DNA of 64,000 nucleotides from the NCBI GenBank assembly GCA_002189105.1, contig NIOB01000008.1, forward strand, positions 62,001-126,000, given 5' to 3'. Below the pieces are notes generated by a model that saw only the letters and a list, made by a program, of their open reading frames with translations, ran no database searches and had not been told where the DNA came from. Position numbers and translations under genes: made by a program. Below are positions 1-8,603 of the stretch, in pieces (the first letter of the stretch is position 1; every line of letters begins with the position of its first letter). Origin of the DNA: Saccharibacillus soli (lineage in GTDB: Bacteria; Bacillota; Bacilli; Paenibacillales; Paenibacillaceae).

Positions 1-152
1 GCGCCTCCTACAACAGCAGCCAGGATCAACCCCGGAACAAAGCTCCCCCAGCCTCGTCCTGGCATCATGAACAGCAGTACAATGATAACTTCCAACAGCG
101 CGGCAGCAGCCGCTCCGATCCCGATCAAGCGTTTATTGGCTTGTGTATTCAT
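1..152 (-). CDS. Small membrane protein, 3' end cut by the window edge
   Basis: The visible 50 codons begin MNTQANKRLIGIGAAAAALL and contain two hydrophobic stretches, about residues 9-29 and 38-50, separated by a short MMPGRGWGS loop. This is what a small integral membrane protein looks like. The ATG is preceded by GGGGGACAA, a reasonable ribosome site. The gene runs off the left edge, so length and family are unknown. I do not recognise it. It is transcribed in the same direction as the SpoIIAA-like gene upstream, but a terminator lies between them, so it is probably expressed separately. Confidence 0.6.
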   Translation of the reverse strand, partial: MNTQANKRLIGIGAAAAALLEVIIVLLFMMPGRGWGSFVPGLILAAVVGG

Positions 153-183
153 TTGTCCCCCACCACATCATTTATTAAGTCTG

Positions 184-209
184 CAAAAAAAGCCCGGTTA
201 TACCGGGCT
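184..209 (-). terminator. Rho-independent terminator of the SpoIIAA-like gene
   Basis: Read on the minus strand the stem is AGCCCGGT, a 3-nt loop, ACCGGGCT, followed by seven T. It lies about 75 nt past the stop of the upstream gene. Confidence 0.85.
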
Positions 210-282
210 GTAATCCATAAGTACCAGGAAAGCGATGCCGCAGAAACGGCACGCTCTCCCGTAAAGGCTTCGAGGAATGCAA

Positions 283-627
283 TTAGCTGTTCAGGTAAGC
301 CTCTGCATCTTCAAGCTTTTCAAACGAAACGACGATGTCGCCAAACATACGCTTCATTTGCATTTTGGATACGGCGGAACCCGTGTAGTAAGCCCACTTC
401 GTCAGGCCTTTCTCTACAGACTGCTCGCCCAGTGGTGCCAGAGCTACCGCAACTTCCTGTGTGAACAGCTTGCCTTTGCTCAGGTCAGTGAGGCCTGTGA
501 ATCCCGGCTTTACTTTCGCCAGTTCAGCTGCATACGACTTCTTATACGCTTCTACTTCATCCATCGTGATGCTTTCTACCGTGCAGATGAGACGATTAAG
601 AGCTGGCAGGTATTCAATTTTAAACAT
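283..627 (-). CDS. SpoIIAA/STAS-like small cytoplasmic protein
   Basis: A 114-residue protein starting MFKIEYLPALNRLICTVE. The pattern of an N-terminal beta hairpin, a long helix, then PGFTGLTDLSKG and a C-terminal FEKLEDAEAYL helix matches the small SpoIIAA-like (STAS-fold) proteins often found as single genes. Members of that fold usually act through protein contacts, not catalysis; the partner here is unknown. There is no signal peptide or membrane segment. The start is supported by AAGGGGG seven nt upstream. It has its own promoter and terminator, so it is not co-transcribed with the NRPS in any obvious way. The family call is by pattern only. Confidence 0.7.
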   Translation of the reverse strand: MFKIEYLPALNRLICTVESITMDEVEAYKKSYAAELAKVKPGFTGLTDLSKGKLFTQEVAVALAPLGEQSVEKGLTKWAYYTGSAVSKMQMKRMFGDIVVSFEKLEDAEAYLNS

Positions 628-668
628 GTGTAAATCCCCCTTGAGTCAGATAATTGCCACACACAACT

Positions 669-696
669 ATGATACTAAAAAAAATGTCGAAATCAA
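669..696 (-). promoter_or_regulatory. Candidate sigma-A promoter of the SpoIIAA-like gene
   Basis: On the minus strand TTGATT, a 16-nt spacer, then TATCAT, about 40 nt before the start codon. The -35 is imperfect. Confidence 0.45.
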
Positions 697-745
697 AGCA
701 AAAAATTGCAAAATTTCTTTAAAATTCTTCGTTTTCATCAGAATG

Positions 746-3700
746 TCATTTAATAAATCCTGTTTTTCGGACATAATCCATCATTCGTGCGATCCGCACC
801 TTGTCCATTGATTTCCATGTGAATCCCAGACGCTCCAGGTAAGCAACCGTACGGTTAGAGGCGATTTCAAATCGGGTCTGAATTTGAGCGCTCTCCAGCC
901 AACCATAGTGCAGCATGATTTTATCGATTTCTTCGAGCGATTCCCGAGCCAGGAATTTTTCTGTAATTTTATCGACAAATTTTGCAAATTCCATGGTTTC
1001 CACGTTTTGCCCAACCTGGCTTTCACCCAGTACGCGGTACATGCTCTCCAAGTGTGGGTTCAGCAGGTGGAAGATCTGGTTCTGCAAATGCTCAGGCTGC
1101 ATCAGCAGCAAAATCGACTGGCTGATCCCATCGACGTAGGAGAAATCGGTATCCGGCGCCATTTCCGGCACCATACCCAGATGAACAAAGGACTGCATCA
1201 GGGTATAAAAAGCATTCTCTCCGATATTCTCCTGGAATTGTCCGGTCTCCGAATGGAAGACGACATTACCCAGACGATAGATGCTGGTGTTTAATCCTCT
1301 TGAACGGGCTTCCACCACTTTGACTTCCGCCTCGAATTTGGTCTTGGCATAATAATTTTCATATTCCTGCCCCAGATCCAGATCGTACTCACCGAAGAAT
1401 GCTTCTTCGCGCTGCGGAATCACCCCTGTAGCTACACCCAGTGTGGAAATATGGTGAAAATCCTTGCGGCGTCCGGATTCGGCAAGTTCCAACAGACGTT
1501 CTGTCGCATCCACATTGTGCCGCTTAAAGTCTTCATAGCTGCCGTAATGTTTCACGGTGGCTGCGGCATGGACAATCGCATCGGCTTCGGCTTCAATCTG
1601 TACATATGCTTCGTCCGTCAGTCCCATTCGTTCTTCCGACAGATCCCCATGCCGCACATGCAGACGTTCGAGGAATGGTTTCAGTGCCTCCGTGCCAAAA
1701 TAGAATTCCAGCTTGCTGAGTACGCGGCGCCGGGCCTGGGCATCGTCATCCCCACGAACAATCGCATACACATCCCAATCCGTCTGCTTCAGCATGTCGT
1801 AGAGCAGATGCGCCCCGACATAGCCGGTGGCTCCTGTCAGCAGCACGCTCTTATAATCGCGCAGTTGGGTCAGATCCGCAGCGTCCGCATCCTGCTTCGC
1901 AAGCTGCTCATAACGTTCCCGCTGCTCAACCAGCGTGTCTTCGCTGTGTTGAAGACTGGCCTGTTTGAGTTCGGCCAATTTCTCCAGAATTCGTCCACCT
2001 GCCGGTTTGACTACACCAGCCAATTCCGCCAACGTCTGATGTTCAAATACATCATTGATGCTCAGTTCAAAATGTTCCTGCAGACGCGCCACCATGACCG
2101 CGGCTTTGAGCGAATGTCCACCCAGGTCGAAGAAATTGTCTTCCCGACTGATCCGGCCTACGCCCAGTACAGTCTGCCAAACTTCCGCAATCCGTTGTTC
2201 GGCTTCTGTCTCCGGTGCGTGGTACTCTGCTCCAGCAACTCGCTCACCCGGCTGAGGTTCCGGCAGCGCCCGGCGGTCGATCTTGCCGTTTGGCGTCAGC
2301 GGCATGACTTCCAGCGGTACAAAATGCGACGGAACCATGTAGTCCGGCAGTCGTCCCAACAAATGATCGCGCAGCTCACGCTGCGGAGCATGAGCCGGGG
2401 AAGCGATATAGGCGCATAAATATTTGCCGCCTGCTTCATCTTCCTTCGCCAGAACAATCGTCTCCTTGACCGAAGGATGTTCCAGCAGCGCCGTCTCGAT
2501 CTCGCCCAGCTCAATGCGGAATCCCCGAATCTTCACCTGATGATCCAGACGACCGAGGAATTCAAGCTCTCCGGCTGTGTTCCAGCGTGCCAGGTCGCCT
2601 GTCTTGTACATCCGCCCACCTGATTGGAAAGGATCGGCCAGATAACGCCCCTCCGTCAGCTCAGGCTGATTGTAATACCCTCGGCCTACACATTCACCGG
2701 CGATATACAGCTCTCCGGCTGCCGCTCTTGGCTGCATATGGAGGGCATCGTTAAGAATATAGATACGCGTGTTGGTGATGGGCTTGCCAATTGGAGGCAG
2801 CTCAGGGATCTCACCCGCCGGGTCCAGCGTATGCGCCGTGGCAACATGCGTCTCTGAAGGCCCATAGTGGTTGTGCAGGAAGATGCCGTTGCGACGAAGA
2901 TGATCCCGGAACTTCTCCGGTACCACCAACTGCTCACCCGCCGTAACGATATGGCGAATACAGGTAGGGAAACGTTCCTCGTATTCTTTTTCGCTCAGGA
3001 TGAACTTCAGGAACGAGACCGGCATGAACAAGACTCCGATCCGGCGAGCTTCGATCAGATCCAGCAGTTGGCCGACTTCACGGCGCATCTCGCTGCGAAT
3101 CATGCAGAGCGTTCCGCCCGCCAGCAGCGTAGACCAGATCTCCTGTGAGCACACGTCAAAACTGAACGTGGTGAACTGCAGCACTCGACTGGAATAATCG
3201 ATGTTGGTCTGCGTGTATTCATAATGCAGCAGGTTCATCATGTTGCGGTGTTCCAGCATGACGCCCTTTGGACGCCCGGTTGTTCCGGACGTATAGATAA
3301 CGTACAGCAGATCACTTGTGTTACTGCGTGCCGGAACATTTTCCGTATGCGGCGAGTAAGCTTCTGCTTCGTCCAGATAGATCTCGGTTCCACTGAAATG
3401 AAGCTTGCCTGCCAGACTGCGCTGGGTCAGCAGCAGATCCGATCCGCTGTTCTCCATCATATAGAGAATCCGATCTTCCGGATATTCGGGATCGATCGGC
3501 ACATAGGCTCCGCCCGCTTTCAGAATCCCCAGCAGCCCGACGATCATCTCCAGCGAACGCTCGACCATCAGCCCCACTACCTTATCGGCTTGCACACCCT
3601 GTTCGATAAGCGTATGCGCCAGGCGATTCGCCCGCTCATTCAACTCCCTGTAGGTCAGCGTCGTGTCTTCAAACGTCACCGCAGGATGATCCGGAATCTG

Positions 3701-6700
3701 CGCTGCACGGCGTTCAAATGCAGCCTGAACAGTCAGTGTGCGTTCATAGTCCGAATCCGTATCGTTCAATTCCGCAATCAGCGTATCGATTTCGGAGTTG
3801 CTCAACATCGGCAGGGCCTCCAGCGTGCGATGTTCTTGGGAAGCCACTTCCTCCAGCAGACGCATATAATGGTCAATCATGCCCTGAACGGTAGAGGCTT
3901 CAAAGAGATCGCTGCAATATTGGAAGTCCACACGAATCTCGTGGTCCGTCTCAGTTACATCTGCCATAAGATCGTACTTGGAGATCTTGGGCGCATAAGG
4001 CACAACGGTGGTGATGGCTCCTGGCAGCGTTGGTGACAAACTGCCCGTGTTCTGCATGACGAACATCGTATCAAACAGAGGGCTGCGACCCGGAATCCGA
4101 GGAACGTGAAGTTCATTCACCAACTCGCCCAGTTCATACTCCTGATGGTCAAAGGCACCGAGCAGCTCGTTCTTGACTTCCTCCAGATATTGGGCAAATG
4201 TCTTCTTCTTGTCGGGATACGTCCGAAGCGGCAGCGTATTGACGAACATCCCGATCACTTGATGAAGTTCTTCCCGTCCGCGATTCGCCACCGGAACGCC
4301 CACAATCAGATCTTCCTGTCCCGCATAGCGCGACAGCAGCGTGCCATAGGCAGCCAACATCACCATAAACAGGGTGGTTCCCGTACGATCCGCAAGCTCT
4401 TTCAGTTGGTCTCGAAGTTCGGGACCGATATTTCCGTGGAGCGTGGCGCCGCGGAAGCTTTGTTTGTCCGGACGCGGCTTGTCGGTCGGCAGTTGAAGCA
4501 TCGGCAGTTCACCCGCGAGGCGCTCCTGCCAGTAGCCGAGCTGCGTGTCGCGGATCACGGACGCGGCCTCGCGGTCGTTCCAGACCGCGAAGTCCTTGAA
4601 CTGAAGCGGGGAAGCTTCCAGCGCTTCGCCCCGGTAGAGCTGCGACAGCTCCTCGAAGAACACGTGCATCGAGACGCCGTCCACGGCGATATGATGGAAG
4701 TCCAGCATCACAAAGTGCAGCTCTTCTCCGCAGGAGACCAGACTTGCGCGAATCAGCGGCGCACGGTGCAGGTCAAACGGACGGACGAAGGCGTCCATCA
4801 GTGTAGGAATTTCAGCCTCGCTGGCGTGCGAGATCGGCAGCCGCAGCACGGCACGTTCGTGAACACGCTGCACAACGGATTCACCCAGCAGCTCAAACGA
4901 AGTGCGCAGCGATTCATGGCGCAGCACCATCGCCTGCAAAGCGCGTTCCAGGCGAGTGGCATCCAGTGTGCCCTCGATGCGCAGCAGCGCTGGCGCATTA
5001 TAGGCTGTACCCGCGCCTTCCATCTGTTCGATCAGGAAGAGACGGCTTTGCGCCGGATAAGCCGTATAATGGTCGGCTTTCAGGGCAGGCGGGATTGAAG
5101 CGGCAAGCGGATTGCCCACTTCGGAAGCCGAAGGCTCCAGGCTGCCTGCACGCTGGACAATTTCGGAAGCCTGCACGCGGATCGTCGTATATTCAAACAA
5201 TTCGCGGATTGAGAACTTCGCGCCAAACCGGCGTTCGATCTGGGCACGAAGCACAGCCGCCTGAAGCGAATGTCCGCCAATATCGAAGAATCGGTCAAGT
5301 GCACCGAATCGATCATGTCCCAGCACGCCGCTCCAGAGTTCATGAAGCTGCTGCTCCATGCCCGGTGCAGGAGCTTCGTACGAAGCCGCAGCCGCTCTCT
5401 TGGGCTCCGGCAGGGCACGACGGTCAATCTTGCCGTTGGCATTGATCGGCATTTTATCCAGCGTGACAAAGTGCGCCGGTACCATATAATCCGGCAGAGT
5501 GCGTCCCAGTTCTTCCGCCCACTGGGAATGGGCAAACTCTTGATCCGATTCCACATAGGCACAGAGATAGGCATCGCCAGCCGCATCCTTGAGCGCAACG
5601 ACCACGCAGTCCCGCACGCCTTCACGCTCCAGAATCCGCTGCTCGATCTCCCCGATCTCGATGCGGAAGCCGCGAATCTTAACCTGATGATCGAGGCGAC
5701 CGAGAAACTCGATCGTACCATCGCGCTTCCAGCGCGCCAGATCGCCGGTGCGATACATGCGTGCACCTTCACGGTAAGGATGCGCAACAAACTTCTCCGC
5801 CGTCAGCTCCGGACGATTCAGGTATCCGCGTGCCAGACCGTCGCCAGCCACACACAGTTCACCGGCTACGCCGACCGGCTGAAGATGCCCATAATCATCC
5901 AGAATCAGAATCTGAGAGCCGCGAACCGGCTTGCCGATCGGAATATTATCTTCCATTTCCGTTACCAGATGCGAAGTCGTTACGATCGTATTTTCCGTTG
6001 GCCCATAGCAGTTGTGCAGTTCATAAGGACGTGGACGGAACGACTTGAGCTTGTCACCGCCTGTCAGCAGGACGCGCAGCGAGTAGTTCTCATATTCCAT
6101 GAACTGTTCGCAGAGCTGTGTAGGCAGGAAAGCAATGCTGATCCCTTTTGCATTAAAATGTTCATTCAGGCCCGCAGGATCGAGGCGCAAATCTTCCGGA
6201 ATCATATGGATGGAAGCGCCTGCCAGCAGATAAGGGAAGATCTCCCAGACCGAAGCGTCAAATCCAAATCCTGCGTATTTGACGGTGCGATCTTCCGCAG
6301 ATACACGGAAATGATCGATATGCCACTGCGCCAGATTAATCAACGAACGATGTTCAATGACGACTCCCTTAGGGGTTCCTGTCGAACCGGAAGTATAGAT
6401 CACATAGGCTGGATCAAGAGGAGCGCCCTGTTCGATCCGCTCACTTGGCAATCTCCATTCTCGATGATTATCGACATTCCAGCTCTGCCCGCTGAAGCCT
6501 TCCGGAGCGCTCATACCCGGCGTGAGCAGCAGTAGATCTGCCCCACTATCCTCCAGCATGAAGCGAATCCGATCATTTGGATATTCCGGGTCGATCGGCA
6601 GATAAGCGGCACCGGTCTTGAGCACCGCCAATACGGACAGAATCATCTCTGCCGACGGCCGAGCCAGAATTCCTGCAATACGACCAGAACCCAGTCCCCA

Positions 6701-7549
6701 TTCGCGCAGCTCCGCAGCCAGCACGTCCGAACGTTGATCCAGCTCCTCGTACGTCAGCGTTCCGTCCTCATGGACAACCGCAGCACGCTGTGGCTCCCGC
6801 AGTGCCTGTTCATGGATGAGCTGGTGAATCGGACGCTCTGCCGTGAAGGCATTCGTCGAAGCGCCGCTCCAGAGGTGCTGCAAAATCTCGCGTTCTTGTT
6901 CGCCCAGCAGATCTTCCTCACCGATTCGAGCATCTGGGGCAGCGCTCATACGCATGGCAATACCAAGCAGATGTCCCAGCACACCCTGAACGAATGGTTC
7001 ACTGAACATGGAAGTGCGATAGATCGCGCTGGCGCGAATCCGATCTGTTCCCGTGAAGTTGATAAACAAATCGCAACCTGACATGAGCAGCGTCTCGGCA
7101 TCATCCAGCTCTAGGTCGAAGCCCAGTCCCGTATTATAAGGACGTTCCACTTCACCGCTTCGATAGGCTTCCTCAAGGTCCGCAGCCTGGGGCGTCTTTT
7201 CATGCAGTTGATGCAGCGCTTCTTCAATGGCAGCGCCGCGCATGCGGAACGTGTCTTCCCGCCCGCCGCGCAGCAGCAGGGGAACTACACCGGAAACCTC
7301 CGGCATATAGACGGCAGCAGCCAATTCTTTCGTACGCAGATAACGTTGGAGCAAAACCGACCAGGCTGCATGAGCCAGACCTGTACGAAGCAGGGACGGC
7401 TCGAGAGCATGAAGCTCACGCTCCACTCTTCCGATCTCTCCTGAGGCAGCTGCCATATCTCCAGTCAACAGAGTTTTTTCCTCCACCGACTGCAATTGTT
7501 CCAACCAATAAGACTTGGTGTCCGGAATAGATTTGAGTCGAACGTTCAT
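746..7549 (-). CDS. Two-module NRPS with terminal reductase, (partial C)-A-T-C-A-T-R
   Basis: A 2267-residue dipeptide synthetase. Order: residues 1-240, half of a condensation-like domain with no HHxxxDG; A1 250-715 (YTSGSTGTPKG, NCYGPTE, YRTGDLARW, NGKIDRR); T1 with GGHSL, Ser761; C 830-1250 with HHIAVDG; A2 1275-1765 (YTSGTTGRPKG, HYGPSE); T2 with GGHSL, Ser1813; reductase 1900-2250 with GATGYVG and YAKTK. There is no thioesterase, so release should be reductive, to a dipeptide aldehyde that can cyclise. This architecture and length match AusA, the staphylococcal pyrazinone synthetase. Manual alignment to GrsA gives specificity residues DAWFLGCIV for A1 (Leu-like) and DVQFVAHVA for A2 (Pro-like). 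I chose the ATG of MNVRLKSIPD because GGAAGGGG precedes it; the frame stays open another 58 codons upstream without a good ribosome site. It follows the PPTase gene by 73 nt. Confidence 0.93.
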   Translation of the reverse strand: MNVRLKSIPDTKSYWLEQLQSVEEKTLLTGDMAAASGEIGRVERELHALEPSLLRTGLAHAAWSVLLQRYLRTKELAAAVYMPEVSGVVPLLLRGGREDTFRMRGAAIEEALHQLHEKTPQAADLEEAYRSGEVERPYNTGLGFDLELDDAETLLMSGCDLFINFTGTDRIRASAIYRTSMFSEPFVQGVLGHLLGIAMRMSAAPDARIGEEDLLGEQEREILQHLWSGASTNAFTAERPIHQLIHEQALREPQRAAVVHEDGTLTYEELDQRSDVLAAELREWGLGSGRIAGILARPSAEMILSVLAVLKTGAAYLPIDPEYPNDRIRFMLEDSGADLLLLTPGMSAPEGFSGQSWNVDNHREWRLPSERIEQGAPLDPAYVIYTSGSTGTPKGVVIEHRSLINLAQWHIDHFRVSAEDRTVKYAGFGFDASVWEIFPYLLAGASIHMIPEDLRLDPAGLNEHFNAKGISIAFLPTQLCEQFMEYENYSLRVLLTGGDKLKSFRPRPYELHNCYGPTENTIVTTSHLVTEMEDNIPIGKPVRGSQILILDDYGHLQPVGVAGELCVAGDGLARGYLNRPELTAEKFVAHPYREGARMYRTGDLARWKRDGTIEFLGRLDHQVKIRGFRIEIGEIEQRILEREGVRDCVVVALKDAAGDAYLCAYVESDQEFAHSQWAEELGRTLPDYMVPAHFVTLDKMPINANGKIDRRALPEPKRAAAASYEAPAPGMEQQLHELWSGVLGHDRFGALDRFFDIGGHSLQAAVLRAQIERRFGAKFSIRELFEYTTIRVQASEIVQRAGSLEPSASEVGNPLAASIPPALKADHYTAYPAQSRLFLIEQMEGAGTAYNAPALLRIEGTLDATRLERALQAMVLRHESLRTSFELLGESVVQRVHERAVLRLPISHASEAEIPTLMDAFVRPFDLHRAPLIRASLVSCGEELHFVMLDFHHIAVDGVSMHVFFEELSQLYRGEALEASPLQFKDFAVWNDREAASVIRDTQLGYWQERLAGELPMLQLPTDKPRPDKQSFRGATLHGNIGPELRDQLKELADRTGTTLFMVMLAAYGTLLSRYAGQEDLIVGVPVANRGREELHQVIGMFVNTLPLRTYPDKKKTFAQYLEEVKNELLGAFDHQEYELGELVNELHVPRIPGRSPLFDTMFVMQNTGSLSPTLPGAITTVVPYAPKISKYDLMADVTETDHEIRVDFQYCSDLFEASTVQGMIDHYMRLLEEVASQEHRTLEALPMLSNSEIDTLIAELNDTDSDYERTLTVQAAFERRAAQIPDHPAVTFEDTTLTYRELNERANRLAHTLIEQGVQADKVVGLMVERSLEMIVGLLGILKAGGAYVPIDPEYPEDRILYMMENSGSDLLLTQRSLAGKLHFSGTEIYLDEAEAYSPHTENVPARSNTSDLLYVIYTSGTTGRPKGVMLEHRNMMNLLHYEYTQTNIDYSSRVLQFTTFSFDVCSQEIWSTLLAGGTLCMIRSEMRREVGQLLDLIEARRIGVLFMPVSFLKFILSEKEYEERFPTCIRHIVTAGEQLVVPEKFRDHLRRNGIFLHNHYGPSETHVATAHTLDPAGEIPELPPIGKPITNTRIYILNDALHMQPRAAAGELYIAGECVGRGYYNQPELTEGRYLADPFQSGGRMYKTGDLARWNTAGELEFLGRLDHQVKIRGFRIELGEIETALLEHPSVKETIVLAKEDEAGGKYLCAYIASPAHAPQRELRDHLLGRLPDYMVPSHFVPLEVMPLTPNGKIDRRALPEPQPGERVAGAEYHAPETEAEQRIAEVWQTVLGVGRISREDNFFDLGGHSLKAAVMVARLQEHFELSINDVFEHQTLAELAGVVKPAGGRILEKLAELKQASLQHSEDTLVEQRERYEQLAKQDADAADLTQLRDYKSVLLTGATGYVGAHLLYDMLKQTDWDVYAIVRGDDDAQARRRVLSKLEFYFGTEALKPFLERLHVRHGDLSEERMGLTDEAYVQIEAEADAIVHAAATVKHYGSYEDFKRHNVDATERLLELAESGRRKDFHHISTLGVATGVIPQREEAFFGEYDLDLGQEYENYYAKTKFEAEVKVVEARSRGLNTSIYRLGNVVFHSETGQFQENIGENAFYTLMQSFVHLGMVPEMAPDTDFSYVDGISQSILLLMQPEHLQNQIFHLLNPHLESMYRVLGESQVGQNVETMEFAKFVDKITEKFLARESLEEIDKIMLHYGWLESAQIQTRFEIASNRTVAYLERLGFTWKSMDKVRIARMMDYVRKTGFIK

Positions 7550-7622
7550 CGCTTTGTTTTTCCCCTTCCACATGTTGTCATTCCGAATCATTTTCGTTTT
7601 TCTTGATGTGCTTACAGAGGTT

Positions 7623-8348
7623 CTACAACAGCATAAGAAATCGCCGTACCAGCTCATTCCCATCAAGACGTTGAATCTCCGATGCAGGTTTCTCCTGGGG
7701 CCTGCGGCATACGGAAAGTGCATACGTTGTCGGTTCTGGCTCCAGGTTTTGAATCTGCAAGGCTTCGATCACCCATGACGCAGCGCCCGGCTCCAGCGCA
7801 GGTGTCCGATAATATTTTCCTTCTCGCTCAGGAGCAAACGAAGATAACGGATGTTGATCGTGCAAACCTGTTCCTTCGGCTTTGAGCCAACTCTCCAGCA
7901 TCGTCCAGCGCGAATAAAAAAGTTGCTGCTCCTCCTCGCTCGCATGTTCTGCTCGAAATTTCTCTTCCGCTTGCCCAAGCAGCAGCTTCATGGTGGCTCG
8001 ATCCATACCCTCGCAGCGTTCGGTATCGATTCCTACCGCTTCATGGGCAATCGCAGCCACAACCAGATTGCCGGAAGAAGAAACATTGAAGGAAGGTGCA
8101 CCCTTTAGACCCAGATAAGGTCTGCCGTACTCCCCCCGTTTGTAAAGAAGATCCCGGTACTTCAGGCTTAGTTTTTCGGCAACCAGGGTCGAGACAAGCA
8201 GGTGAGAAACGATTCGACGAACCCGATCTTCCGCCCGGGAAAATCGTAAAATACGTTCGCGTTCCACGAAAAAAAAGGCAGCTAACAGACTTTCCCAGTT
8301 CGTCGAATCTGAGAAAGACTGTAGAGAAACCGTATAGATTTCGATCAA
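7623..8348 (-). CDS. Sfp-type 4'-phosphopantetheinyl transferase
   Basis: A 241-residue enzyme that should load phosphopantetheine onto the two carrier-domain serines of the NRPS. Family motifs seen: GRPYL at 75-79, FNVSSSG at 87-93, GIDTE at 106-110 (Asp108 and Glu110 as Mg ligands) and RWTMLESWLKAEGTGL from 147, with Glu152 as the third ligand. The usual Lys before that Glu is Leu here, a departure from the common WxxKE motif. The start is TTG, decided by AAGGAGG five nt upstream. It is the first gene of a two-gene unit with the NRPS; the ausA/ausB pair in staphylococci has the same two functions. It could also serve fatty acid or other carrier proteins elsewhere in the genome. Confidence 0.88.
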   Translation of the reverse strand: MIEIYTVSLQSFSDSTNWESLLAAFFFVERERILRFSRAEDRVRRIVSHLLVSTLVAEKLSLKYRDLLYKRGEYGRPYLGLKGAPSFNVSSSGNLVVAAIAHEAVGIDTERCEGMDRATMKLLLGQAEEKFRAEHASEEEQQLFYSRWTMLESWLKAEGTGLHDQHPLSSFAPEREGKYYRTPALEPGAASWVIEALQIQNLEPEPTTYALSVCRRPQEKPASEIQRLDGNELVRRFLMLL

Positions 8349-8411
8349 TTCCGCCTCCTTTTCAAGCGACCAAGCCCTTGTCCATTCCGGCCTGAATTTT
8401 CTGTCAGTTCA

Positions 8412-8417
8412 ATGATA
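8412..8417 (-). promoter_or_regulatory. Possible -10 element of the PPTase-NRPS operon
   Basis: TATCAT on the minus strand, about 65 nt before the TTG start, with no good -35. The context TTTTTTGGTATCAT resembles the promoter of the SpoIIAA-like gene. Weak support. Confidence 0.25.
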
Positions 8418-8548
8418 CCAAAAAATCTCACATTAAGAATATCGGAACATTGTGCGAAAAATGAACGGTTTCTAAGAAAAAAGTCTCATTTAATTCTTTA
8501 GCCCTATTTTTTCACCTCCTATTTTCTTGTTATTGCAATTTCTTCCCC

Positions 8549-8577
8549 GTGCAAACCGGGAAACACCCGCGTATAAT
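8549..8577 (+). promoter_or_regulatory. Promoter of deoR
   Basis: GTGCAA, 17-nt spacer, TATAAT, ending 26 nt before the deoR ATG. The -10 is perfect and the -35 weak. Confidence 0.6.
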
Positions 8578-8603
8578 GAACCTAAAAAATTGAGGGGACG
8601 ATC

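Noticed and set aside
1451-2419. 322-codon open frame on the plus strand inside the NRPS
   Set aside because: It is antisense to conserved NRPS domains, lacks a ribosome site and has no recognisable fold; GC-rich coding DNA often leaves the opposite strand open.
5270-6535. 421-codon open frame on the plus strand inside the NRPS
   Set aside because: Same reason: it mirrors the A1 domain and its translation is rich in Arg, Gln and His without domain features.
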